From Skeletonema tropicum (Eukaryota; Bacillariophyta; Thalassiosirophyceae; Thalassiosirales; Thalassiosiraceae): a stretch of DNA of 64,000 nucleotides. The translations under genes and the position numbers were made by a program. The notes below the pieces were generated by a model. It was not told the DNA's origin and did not search any database. It saw only the letters and a program-made list of their open reading frames with translations. The stretch covers positions 992,001 through 1,056,000 of the forward strand of contig CM074131.1 in NCBI GenBank assembly GCA_037178625.1, given 5' to 3'. Positions 22,405 through 32,666 of this stretch are shown here, piece after piece (the first letter of the stretch is position 1; each line of letters opens with the position of its first letter).

Positions 22405-23832
22405 CTAGGGCTTGTATCTCTCCGGTTGCCGACGGACTCTTGCCCCCCTCCTAGAACGACTTGGGGTTACCCAGTAGTTACCCAATTCAGAATTGAGTTT
22501 CGCAGCCTCGCTCCTCCTGCGACGGCGCTTCGTACTAGGTGCAGGAACATCTTCCTCGATGTGCTCCCTCTCCTCCACCGCATCCGGCTGCTCGAACGCT
22601 ACTGGCTCCTCCGCTGCCAGCACTTCTACCGGTGCTTCAACTCGACCTTTCTCTTCGATTCGAGGCATAGCATCAGCTTCTTCCTGTGCCCGTGCACCAA
22701 TAGGTTCAGCAGCTGCTTCCTGAATCATGATGTCAGCATTGTCAAATACTGCATCTTCCCATGTGCGTTGGACGATTGTCAACGATGGGTTAGGGAGAAA
22801 TTCAGCCCGAAGCTTCATTTCAAGAAAGAGGATGTCGATTCCTTGCTCATAGAGTTTGCACTCTTTGAGCATCATTTCGTAGTCACTCCAGCTTCTAAGG
22901 CGTAGAGGGTGGTCCCTCCTGAAGCGTTTAAAGAGTGGAACGATGACCTTTAGAGCACGCCGGGCTCTCCATTGCAAGTAGTAGTTTCCATCCACCATGG
23001 CACAAATCCTTCTGAAAGCGGCACGTCTGCCAGCTTCCTTCATCAACACAATGTGTCGATTAACTACTTCATCAGGCCAAGAGACTCGTAACACTAGCGG
23101 GAGACGTTCCATATAATCGGAAGATTCCGATGTATCGGCGGGAGGGAGAGGAACGATGTTTGATGCGATAGCATCAGTGAGTACATCGAACCCGCGTAGG
23201 GCAAGCTGAAGGATCTCATACAATAGTATGGCGGAGGAAGATCCAACAACTACAATCAATCCAAATATAGGAAGATTGGTAGGCATGACTTGGAGGAAGT
23301 CTTTTACCAACATCTGTAGGAATAGCGGAGCTATGACCAAACGGATGAACTTAACAATCAGACGGGTGACAAATCTGAAAGTCCGGAGGATAAGTCCCAT
23401 GATGCGGCGACTCAAGCGGAAGACAAACTTGATCATCAATGGGATTCTGAGGAAGGCAAGCAGATACATTGCGGCAACAACAAGCACTGCTACGAACATC
23501 TCAGGACTGAGGAGTTCGATGTTACAAATCTCTTCGATGACAAACAGAGATGTAACCCACGTTGCGATGACAAATAACTTGCCAAGATAGGTGCGGGCGG
23601 ACAGCACTCTATCGACTAAGATCAGGGTGGGGATCATAGTCCACATCGCGGTGACGATGGCAACATTAATCATGTGAAGAGCATGATCCAATGAGTACGT
23701 CATGTTGTTTGGATGGAAAACCCACACCAGAAGATCCAAACAGATATCTGGTGACACCATTGCGAAGGCAACGGCGGCGAAGGCGACGACAAAGGCGACG
23801 ATGGCGAACATATTGATAATAGATGTAAACAA
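22405..23832 (-). CDS. multi-pass membrane protein with basic C-terminal tail, unknown
   Basis: 475 aa, single exon. The first 250 residues are strongly hydrophobic, with about six or seven candidate helices (for example MFTSIINMFAIVAFVVAFAA at the start and PIFGLIVVVGSSSAILLYE near residue 190). They are interrupted by an Arg-rich stretch (RLSRRIMGLILRTFRFVTRL). Residues about 260-370 are soluble and contain YYLQWRARRALKVIVPLFKR and a W-S-D-Y-E motif. The tail has an acidic Ala/Glu/Pro segment and ends in a basic patch (SRSRRGARVRRQPERYKP). I do not recognise it. It sits alone in repeat-rich DNA between transposon debris, so it could be lineage-specific or element-borne. Intact frame length and normal codon texture argue for a real gene. 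Confidence 0.62.
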   Translation of the reverse strand: MFTSIINMFAIVAFVVAFAAVAFAMVSPDICLDLLVWVFHPNNMTYSLDHALHMINVAIVTAMWTMIPTLILVDRVLSARTYLGKLFVIATWVTSLFVIEEICNIELLSPEMFVAVLVVAAMYLLAFLRIPLMIKFVFRLSRRIMGLILRTFRFVTRLIVKFIRLVIAPLFLQMLVKDFLQVMPTNLPIFGLIVVVGSSSAILLYEILQLALRGFDVLTDAIASNIVPLPPADTSESSDYMERLPLVLRVSWPDEVVNRHIVLMKEAGRRAAFRRICAMVDGNYYLQWRARRALKVIVPLFKRFRRDHPLRLRSWSDYEMMLKECKLYEQGIDILFLEMKLRAEFLPNPSLTIVQRTWEDAVFDNADIMIQEAAAEPIGARAQEEADAMPRIEEKGRVEAPVEVLAAEEPVAFEQPDAVEEREHIEEDVPAPSTKRRRRRSEAAKLNSELGNYWVTPSRSRRGARVRRQPERYKP

Positions 23833-24284
23833 ACGATTGATAATCGATTTATGAGCTGATACGGTGCTTTCGAGAGGTAAAAATGTCAGCTGAGAAATCT
23901 CGCATGATTGATAGTTTCTTGAAATTTTAAGAGACTGGTCTCAGATCTCTTTCCTGTCCCCGCACCACGCGCGCACATCTCTCTTCACTCTTCCACTTTT
24001 CTTATTTTTTCACCACAACCCACAACCATGGCGGAAGAGCTCTAACTCTAAGCTATTAGCTACAGTCATACCAATTACCGTAGCGCCCAATCCAGCACAA
24101 TAGAAGGCCAACGATGCTAAAGTTGTTATTAGTAGGGTTGACCTTTGCAGACGTAAAATAAGCTTTTTGCGTCTATGCGGCGACTGACGGCTGACGGCTC
24201 AGAACAACACGCTGGCTCCCTCTATTAGAGGAGAAACTACAGTTCCTACAGGATTCTGGATCGATAGGCACAATGCAAAAGTAA
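23833..24284. other. intergenic, presumed promoter of the minus-strand gene
   Basis: No gene seen. CATGGCGGAAGAGCTCT at about 24027 resembles CATGGCGGAAAGAGCTCT at about 19123; both are in the same orientation. Confidence 0.4.
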
Positions 24285-25994
24285 ATGAGTCATGAGTTTC
24301 ACCTACCAATTCACTCGATCATCAACGGACTTCATCTCCTGACACATCTCGCTTTTCTCTGCAATGTAAGTTTGACCAGCTTGCAAGTGCATATCCCGAA
24401 TTTCAGCGCTGAGTTGGAAGGGTTGAAGAAGCGGAGGAGGAAGGAACACAACAACAATAGTGCACATACATATCATACGTTATCGTCACAAGTAAATCAT
24501 TCATTTAATGCTGCGTTGACACGTGCTCTTCTACACAGCCATTTCGGGTTGTATATGACATCATTGCCGGAGGGGAGACTGTGCCCGCCCGTACCGAATA
24601 GGTGCAATTATGTTGCTTGGCTGAAACAGTTACTGCTAAAGCAATTCTACTGATTTACATCGATTCTCTAATGATGGGGATGCATCAGTCGACCTACAGT
24701 ACAATGGCATAGATATTGGGACAGGAGGTTAGTGCGATATTATCCTTTACTACTCACAACCAAGTTGTTTGCAAAATCCAATGAACTCAGATGTAAGTGA
24801 CAGACAAGCAAAGAAATGGCATATTCCTTGCAACCGATATCGATCCTGTCGCTATTGAATCGGCAAGCAACAATGTTCACGCTAATCATCTGCATAATGA
24901 AATATGTGTTGCGTCGGTGGAAGAATCCCCGTCCTCTTCGGCAGGTAACGTAGCAAGAGGACCATTATTTGCTGCGATGGAAGCGGCCAAGAAGGAAATC
25001 ATGTTCAAGCAAGGCGACGCTGACATAGGACATAACAATGAGCTTGATGATGGAGAGTACTGCCCTAAATTTGACTTTGTCATGACCAATCCTCCATTCT
25101 ATGCATCCGTCGAGGAAGTCACAACCCCACGTGCAGGAGATAAAAGATCTCGCACAGACATTGCCATCAACGAAGGAGTATACAATTCTGCTGACGGAGC
25201 TTCAGAAGGAGGCGAGGTTGGGTTCATTGAGGCAATTTTACAAGATAGCTTATTTTTCAAGAGTAACGTGACATGGTACACTTCACTCGTTGCCAAGCGT
25301 TCTTCTCTTGATGCAATCTTTCAGAAGCTACAATCAGTGGAAGGTATCTGGGGTAATCGTGGCCAAATTAGGACGGTAGAATTTCAACAAGACAACATTT
25401 ACGAAGAGAATGGAGAGGGAAGGAGAGAACACAACGCCAGAGTGAGATGGGGGATTGCGTGGACCTTTGACAGGGCAATGGGCAGAGTTGGTTCATGTAG
25501 GGTACGGAGTGGTCTTCAGTCATTCGTTGTTTCTATTCCTGACAGTGATGATGCGAGCAACGAAGTATCATCACGTCTACTGACTTACTTCAGTGAAATG
25601 AGAGACCTATCTCTCAAATGCATAGACGACTATAGAGAGCGCAATACTGATGGCAGGCGCAGTGGAGGTACAAAAGAGAGATGCATTACTGTTGTTGAAG
25701 AAAGATTTCAGCACATCCGCCGGAGTTTCAACCCTACCGAACGAGGAAGATAACAGAAATTTGCCTCAAGAGGGTCATTTTGTTATTGACACCTTCATTT
25801 CCGTCAAGACGACACACCAAAACAACAATAAAGAGATTGATGTTGAGGTCAGTCTTGAAGCGTTTGCGCATACGACTTATGGCATATCACTCGTGAACAA
25901 GATCCGTGGACCAATGCCAGGTGAGATCGGACGCACTAACAGGAGATGGCGACGTTTACTGAAGCGGCAACAAGCATCCTCGAGCACATCTTAA
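24285..25994 (+). pseudogene. METTL16-like RNA m6A methyltransferase, multiply frameshifted
   Basis: All parts of a METTL16/RlmF-type methyltransferase are present but in changing frames. LASAYPEF (near 24395) is followed by a stop. [20 protein letters not shown] and [10 protein letters not shown] lie around 24548-24640, the SAM-binding GIDIGTG near 24708, YPLL about 30 nt later in another frame, then FLATDIDPVAIESASNN from 24827. The catalytic motif NPPF is at about 25087, followed by GEVGFIEAILQDSL, WYTSLVAKRSSL and RVRWGIAWTF. The C-terminal module with SAYAH-like EAFAHTTYGISLVNKIRG and PGEIGRTNRRWRR lies in yet another frame to 25994. At least five frame changes plus one stop cannot all be explained by introns. 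In other eukaryotes this enzyme methylates U6 snRNA. Either a dead copy or an unusually error-rich assembly segment. Confidence 0.8.
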
Positions 25995-26185
25995 TCTCCA
26001 AGCAAATCATGAACATCAACACTGCATATGCACATCATCAGACGAATAATTTATGTTAATTAACAGCTACACAATGCAATACATATCTTAACGCGCTAGA
26101 GCACGAACAAACCACATATTTTATGAAAAGTGCTTCTGCCTATCGAAGGTAAATACACTCTTTTCTGCACATCAGTCCAAATAAT

Positions 26186-27329
26186 TTAATCAAACAAGGT
26201 CACATTTGATTTCACCGACTTTTCATCACTCTTTGTCAGCCTCTCAACATCGTATAACACCATCTGTCTAGTTTTGGGCTTTTGGGGTGTATAGAAAGAT
26301 GAATTTAACTTTGTCATAGACCTGATGCCCAGTGGATGTCTTGACGACGAGGTAGCCTGCGAATTGGGAGAATATGCGCTTGTGTCGTAACTAGACGGAG
26401 TATCTTTGGCACCAATTCGTTTCCTACGACGAGGTGCACTGTTTGGGTGAGAATTTTCTCTTGATGCAGCACTGGGGTGATGGCCTTTCAGTCCCAACAA
26501 TCCATTACCATTCACTGGAACTATCCTCCTCTCCTCCACCTACATCTTCTTCGTCATAATGGCTCAGCACAACAGTATCCTTTGCATCTTCAACATTATC
26601 TGGGAAGAATGGCCAATGCCCAGTGTTCAACCTTGTACATCCATCCGGCAACACCAACGGAAGTACCAAATACCAAGGTGAAAAAGATTCCAGCCCAAAA
26701 CATTGCCCATCCGCCATTTTTGCCATTCGAAACAATTTCAGTGTCTCCCAAAGTATACATTCCTCTCTCATTAAAGTCACCGCCGAAGCTTTCAAATGAC
26801 ACAGTAAATTGATCCTCATTGGAATCATTGGAAGCTTTGGAATTGTCAGTAGAAATCCCTGCCGTAACAAATGCTTTATAGATATCTTTCTCCGATATCA
26901 CGCTGGACAACAAGGATGCCAAATTCGGGAGCAACTTTTTCCTCCAACCCACCAGTTAGCGGTGATCCGCTTCAATGCCTTGTAAATACCCACCTGTGAA
27001 AAAGTGACTGAAACTACCGCCTCCATGGTCAATACATTGTTCACTGTATACTTATCATTAACTTGCACAGTTGTTAGCACTGCACGTGAACTCGCATAGG
27101 GATCATTATTTGCCCCACGATCTCGCTGGATAATTTTATTGTGAAATAATTTTGACGCTGCTGATTCAAATTGGAATTGTTGTTGGGTTTGAACGCTGGA
27201 TGAAGATTGGTTGTTAGGTACTGGCATGGAAAGGCGGCATGTGGCGTAGGTTGTGAAGATTTTGATGAGTTGCTGGGCGTTTGTTGACAACGCGGATAGG
27301 AGGATGATTATTGTTGAGAGGCGCTTCAT
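26186..27329 (-). pseudogene. signal-peptide single-TM protein, frameshifted in about three places
   Basis: From 27329 the minus strand encodes a signal peptide (MKRLSTIIILLSALSTNAQQ) and a Ser/Gln-rich lumenal region, ending in frame near NWWVGGK. One base later the next frame continues KKLLPNLASLLSSVISEKDI and runs to a clear TM helix (GGWAMFWAGIFFTLVFGTSV). Adding one A to the A5 run near 26945 would join them. After KVEHW the sense shifts again to an acidic stretch (PDNVEDAKDTVVLSHYDEED) and then to a basic Ser-rich cytosolic tail (26539-26186, containing KRIGAKDTPSSYDTSAYSPN). The parts make one type I membrane protein of about 380 residues if the shifts are ignored. Family unknown. It could be a real gene with sequencing indels rather than a pseudogene. 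Confidence 0.55.
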
Positions 27330-27637
27330 TGTGGATTATTATTGAGTTGTGCTCTCTGCGTGTAGGTGAAAAGGAAGACCGATAAATGACTGGGAATTTC
27401 AATAGTGGAAGTACTTATCGATCGTCTTGTAGAGATATATAGGAAGCGTAGGTAGAAGTAGGAGGTGGTTGCTTTTCATGCCATGGTCGTTTACTGATTT
27501 TGATGACATCGTGTTGGGGCGGGCGGACGTTGCAAGCAGGCAAGTTGCAACGTATCGTAACGTTCAAAATCCGTCAGACTCAGTACTGGTCCACGTACAG
27601 GTAGGCGTAGGAATTCAAGTGCTTTAGCGCGGTAAGA

Positions 27638-29567
27638 CACCCCTACCACCGGGGACTGGGCCGCACAAGAGAGAAGAGAGAAGCTAGGACTGGGCCGCAC
27701 AAGAGAGAAGAGAGAAGCGAGGAGTGCGACTAGCCCCCGCCACACAGATGACCAAAAAAGGCGTCCGGACAAAACTCCTCACCGATCTCCGACATACACC
27801 CAACAAGACTCAACAGCACCAGCCCTCCAGCCCAGTGCTACTGTACTTGTTTCCAGCATACTAAATAAATACAAAGACAACGACGACAACAACAACAACA
27901 AATTACTGAACATCATGAGTTGGAGATACGGGTTCGATTATCTTGTGTCAAAGATATCTTTACCACTGCCTGTGCTCTATGGCGATGATAAGCAGAAGTT
28001 CAATAGCGCAAAAATAGCGCTGAATAGAGCATTGACAGCTTCAAATCCATCGGCAAAGAAGCGTTCAGAAAATGAAGAGAGAAATAAACGAAGAAAGAAA
28101 GCATCGGCATCGTCCCCGCTTCCGCATGTATTTCAAAGTCTCCTCCAATCCATGTGTAGATTGGCCGTCGATTCGTACTTCAATTTTAATGTTACGGCGA
28201 TCCATGGGGCCCCAAATTACTAGAGTTGGTTTCATCTTGATCATTTTTGCAAACACCTTTTGTTCTCTTCGTCGAAAAGATGTTTGTCGGCGTGATGAAT
28301 CCTCAATGTTGCCAAAATATTTGCAATCGAATCTATTGCTCTCTTGAACTCCGGACGGAAAGAATCATGGTCCTCCACCACAGCGTGCGCCTCATCGACA
28401 CAGAGAGCGCTAATGGTACCTCGCTTCGCCAAATCATTGAGTAGACTGCACCACCGACTCCCACTGTTTAATTGACAAGGAGATATGAATAATACTATTG
28501 ACTTGTGTTGTTTAGTTGGATCAAACATTGTTAGCCTATCCATCAACACGTCACACCGATCGTCTTTCCACTCGTCCACATGATGCGCCTCCACACCGCA
28601 TGCCATGCAGGTTGTTTTGATAGCTTGATCACTTCCCAATCCAACAAGTGCACTCCCACGCTTAATTGTTGCCATCCCTTTTAATACCAATGATTTCCCC
28701 TCTCCTGTTTTACGAATAAGATACAGCATGGAAACACGACGAATACACAACTGAAAGATGGCGTCAATTTGGAAGGGGCGTGGACTGTGTACTCCGTGAG
28801 CAGAAGCAAGCATTGTGGCGATGATGTCTGCCGATGATTGTGGAGTCGGCGCCGGAGCAGAAGTAATGAAGTCCTACTTGGTATCATCATTAATATAATC
28901 GTCGCTGTAGTCGGAGGGGTGGATGCCATTGGTTGCAGCGTTGTTATTTAGATTGCCAGCAGGATTGGTGTCTGTTGGTAGAGACATTGGCTGCGACTGC
29001 GTATGAAGATGCTCGCCACCATCACGTTTGTTGCCATCACCCCCAGTCCCAGAAGATAGGGCATTCTTGGCAGCATTAATGTTATCCATGAAGAGATCGA
29101 AATCGGAAGGGGACGCGTAGGTTATCAATACGATGATATGCGTTAATTTTGCGCAATAGATTCATTATTAATACCACTGGGGGGCAGCAATTCAATACTA
29201 TCGATGCATGCCTTGTGCCGGTCGAGACGATGATGCACAAAATGGCAAATGGCACATGTCAAAATCCAGCGGCATGAGCAGAAACAGGTCATTTTGACCC
29301 AAACCAAGCCACCACTGTCCCAACAATACCCCTGCCGCCCTAATTCTGAGAGGATTTTCAATCTGACAGTCTATGCACTATTTGCAGAGAGAAGCCCTAC
29401 TGAACGAATTTTGGCTAGTAGACTGTCATGGTGAAATGAACAAAAATGGCGACCGCGCCAAAAATTGTCCGGACGCTTTTTGAAGTCACCTGTGCGGCGG
29501 GGGCTCAGCGAGCAGAGCATCTTTGATGGTCTTCTCTCGTCTCGCCCAGCCCCCGGTGGTAGGGGTG
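27638..29567. mobile_element. MULE-like element with long TIRs, 9-bp duplication and captured helicase fragment
   Basis: The left end 27638-27774 and the right end 29464-29567 are inverted copies. Both start CACCCCTACCACCGGGG and both contain AGCCCCCGCC(A/G)CACAG(A/G)TGAC and, farther in, GCGTCCGGACAA. The left copy is longer because a 32-bp block (GGACTGGGCCGCACAAGAGA...) is tandemly duplicated. GCGGTAAGA occurs directly outside both ends (27629-27637 and 29568-29576), a perfect 9-bp target-site duplication. Long TIRs plus 9-bp duplication are the hallmark of Mutator-like elements. The interior has no recognisable transposase but carries a RecQ-like helicase fragment (minus) and a 102-codon frame of unknown meaning at 27915-28223 (plus). 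Confidence 0.82.
28241..29128 (-). pseudogene. RecQ-like helicase N-terminal fragment inside the element
   Basis: From 29128 the frame encodes an acidic/Asn-rich leader, hits a single in-frame TAG at about 28874, and continues in the same frame through ASAHGVHSPRPFQIDAI (Q-motif-like), Walker A TGEGKS (motif I), the variable loop, and VDEAHAVVEDHDSFRPEFKR (motif II, DEAH, then the RecQ-type F/W-R-P). It ends at CLQK-stop before motif III, so the second RecA lobe, RQC and HRDC regions are absent. Related RecQ-like proteins are multi-copy in diatoms as I recall. With the nonsense codon and the truncation it is probably dead. Confidence 0.7.
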
Positions 29568-29607
29568 GCGGTAAGAAGTAACGGTGGCACGAGCAACTTT
29601 CCTCTTG

Positions 29608-30119
29608 CTACTGGCGGGAAAAAATTTTCACTGGAAAAAATTGTCACCGTCACTGAAACTCCGCACAAAACACTAACAAAACACAAAAAACACGAGTTCT
29701 ACACCCTTACATGGAGGTTCTGTGCCTCCATGTCGACCCCAAACACCAATAGTCGACCATAATACGATAGTACAGACTATTAGCTTTCGATAGAACCACT
29801 GGTCAACGTTATATGCAGTATACTCGCATAGCAGCAGCAGTACAGGCATGCAGATCTGCCGTAGGCATGCGTCACTCTAGCTCGAAATAGCAGTTATTGG
29901 TCCCAAATTCGTCGGTAGGTGCTCTATCTCGATGAATTATAGTCTCTTCTACATCAGATAATGTAGATATATTGTTTGGGATACTATTTTTAGACTGCTC
30001 TATGTATTTTCGTCGAGTATCATTGCCATATTTAGACTATCACAATTTTGTTAGTGTTTTGTGCGTGAAATTTGTGAGCTGTCACCGTGGTGACGGTGAC
30101 AGTTTCTTCCCGCCAGTAG
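29608..30119. mobile_element. MITE with about 90-bp imperfect TIRs
   Basis: The left end starts CTACTGGCGGGAA and the right end finishes TTCCCGCCAGTAG. Homology continues inward through TGTCACCGTCAC and GCACAAAACACTAACAAAA on both sides. CTTG flanks both ends (29604-29607, 30120-30123), a possible 4-bp target duplication. The right arm contains its own small palindrome, GTCACCGTGGTGACGGTGAC. No coding capacity. It lies 40 bp from the MULE-like element. Confidence 0.8.
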
Positions 30120-30320
30120 CTTGCCATTGTCGGCAAGGACTCTGCATATGTACTAAGATACAAGACTGCTCATTGGTAGAGCGTTGTATAGCGGTGTTTC
30201 TTTGCATAGCAGATGAGATTAATGGCTGTGATGCGGAAAGAGGAATGGTTCTACCTACGAGTTTCTTATCGCATCGTAGTATGCAAATGATAGCCTATTT
30301 TATCTAGAGTGATGTGCATT

Positions 30321-32178
30321 CTATAACTCGTCCTTACTACCTGGTTGCGTATCCTTCTTTCGAAGGAAACACCAGATTTGGTCGGTAGAGATGATAGCGG
30401 AGAGCGTTTTGAAGTACCAACAGGCGATGAGACGGGAACAGAAGCTGGTGCTGATGAACTTTGGAACTTTGATTCGATCTGTGACCTGATTTCTAGAAAC
30501 CTTTGGATTGTTCTTGGCTGAATTAAATAGTTCACTGTAGCCACTCTTCAATTCTGGAAGTGAATACGCTGGCTTTCCAAAGGAAGCGTAGTACACCCCT
30601 TGTATCGACACAACCAGAAATAGTAGAATGGTGATGATGCGACCAAGCACTCCCAAAACCAGTATGTGTCGACTTTCTTTGCTTTCGTCCGCTTCTACTA
30701 TTGTTGTTGGTACTTCCTTTGCCACTGCCACTTCCACCTTTCGTTCAATCTTCTCCTCAACTCTGCTCGTTAGATAATCACTGGAAACATCATCGGCCTG
30801 GCTAACAATCTCTGGAATATCTTTTTCGAACGAGGCTATCCAGTCGTTCGATCAACGATCTATTGATGGGAGGGAAGACACTAAAGTCATGAAATTTGTT
30901 CAGATTTGCAGCAAACTCCTTTGCATCCGGCATATCACCCTTGGAAAGATTATACTCTACCCGAACATTGTCCAAAATGACATCCAGCTCATTCAATATC
31001 TGCTCACGAGATCTTTTCTTTCCAAAGAATCGTGGAGTCATGTTCCGGATTGTCCCAAGTATACAAATGTGAACTTTGACTAACCGTATCCGATTCACCA
31101 TTTGATTGACCTTCCTCTCAGCAGCACAGCGAGGTAGATCAATCAATTCTCGAACTAACAGCTTTTCATCCTTACTAAACATTTTCTCAAAGTCATCATT
31201 GATCAGATTTCCATTCCAATATGATCCAGTATAAACTCGCACTACCTCGGGAGAATCAAAGATCTTGCCCATACTCCACATTAATGACCCATAAACTCGC
31301 ACGAGTTGCTCACGTGTCACACAATCTGCCTTATTGAGAACACATCGAATCTTATCATCATTATAATGTCGAATGACGTCAATTACATTCTTGAACTCAT
31401 CACTAATATCCAATTTGTGTGCATCAAACAGTAGTAGAATCAGATCGGATCGGTCAGCAAACCATTTGGCAACCTGACCAAAGTCATAGGTACGATTGAG
31501 ACGTTGTTTCTCACCCGAAAGTACTCCAGGTGTATCAATGAAAGTAAGACGTTTCAGTAATGGTGATGTGCTGGCACTGCCCACGAAATGATTTAGGAAG
31601 GCGCTTCCAAATTGCGATAGGCTGGAGAATGGTAGGTTGGGTGTCACTGTTAGGGTATTGCCCTTGACAAGTCTGCCAGAAGCACGAATGTCATCGGTAA
31701 CAACCGACGGAGTCGTTTTGAAGGATGCGTCATCATCTTTGCCGTTGTTGTTGTTCTTTTTATTTCGAAATCCAGCATTCTTTATAGTCTTGGCATCAAC
31801 ATTACGATTGCCAGCATCATCCTTATCACCACCATGAAACAACGCCATAAACTTATCAGTCGTCGGTTCCGGCCCAATATGCATCCCCGGAAAATCTTCC
31901 CCAAGTAAATGATTCAAAAAGGTCGTTTTCCCCGTAGAATACTGTCCAATGAGCAATACCATTGGTGCTGCGTCAAATTCACTTTCTTTGATTTCTCCAT
32001 CGGTAGGGAGACTGAAGTTGAAGTGGAGATGATATTGCTTTTCGGCGGTTATGACGTGATTACGGTATAGTTCCTTGAGACGTTGTACGATGAATTTGGC
32101 GGAAGCGTCATCGGCGGAGAGGATGCCGTTACCGCTGTCGGCGTCTGTGCTGGTGGATTCTGTGGAGACTGATGGCAT
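30321..32178 (-). CDS. EHD-type dynamin-like ATPase with C-terminal TM helix (one frameshift)
   Basis: From 32178 the protein has a short acidic leader, then the EHD N-terminal helix (IVQRLKELYRNHVITAEKQY), P-loop GQYSTGKTTFLNHLLG near residue 77 and switch PTTDKF. A low-complexity insertion of about 70 residues follows. Next come DTPGVLSGEKQR (G3), NKADCVTREQL (G4-like NKxD) and the EHD helical region to about residue 450. The frame then runs into a stop at 30802. One base away, SFEKDIPEIVSQADDVSSDY continues the helical domain and leads to a strong TM segment (ILVLGVLGRIITILLFLVVS), ending at 30321. The break is near 30825-30845 next to a run of five A/T. No EH domain is present: the C-terminal TM helix replaces it. 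EHDs remodel endosomal membranes. Confidence 0.82.
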
Positions 32179-32666
32179 GAGTGGATGGTGATGGTATCAT
32201 CGTTCACATTAACTATTATTATCTGCTTGATCTTCATTCTCCGTAACTACCCGTATGGAAGAAGGGGCAGCGTAGAGGGAGGATTCCGATGCAGATGATG
32301 TTATAGAAGTCGACATGACTGTTTCGTTGATGTTGTTATGATCGATCAATATTGTCGGTACAATTATGTTGTTCATGAATCAAAGCCAACTACCGCCCAA
32401 CACCAACACACAACAACATCACAACATGAAGCATTTATCATCTACTTATATCGACGTGACACGTTCGCCAAATTCGCAAGAGCAAACCGAGTGATTTGAC
32501 TCGACTAAAGAGGCACTGCCACTGCGACATTGAGGGCCCGCCAAATCCGACTCTCACCTCCGCCATCGATTATCAATTCTTGCGTCAACATGACGTATCA
32601 GTCTGCGCTACGAATACAACAACGCTCTTATCTTCATGAACCAATGAATATAATTAAAAAGTGAAG
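32179..32666. promoter_or_regulatory. divergent promoter region between EHD and Dus genes
   Basis: 488 bp separating two outward-facing start codons. No coding frame; it must hold both promoters. No specific element can be named with confidence. Confidence 0.5.

Noticed and set aside
22309..22905. 198-codon plus-strand frame
   Set aside because: Antisense to the tail of the membrane protein gene 22405-23832, with Cys/His/Phe-rich nonsense composition.
19123..24045. CATGGCGGAA(A)GAGCTCT at both positions as ends of a 4.9-kb element
   Set aside because: Direct rather than inverted, only about 17 bp, and GAGCTCT is largely palindromic, so not enough to define an element.
24371..24414. Apparent short intron GTAAGT...TTTCAG in the METTL16 region
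   Set aside because: The putative intron encodes the conserved LASAYPEF motif, so removing it would delete a family signature.
32179..32666. Possible promoter motifs between EHD and Dus
   Set aside because: No motif stands out by eye, so the region was annotated only as a shared promoter region.
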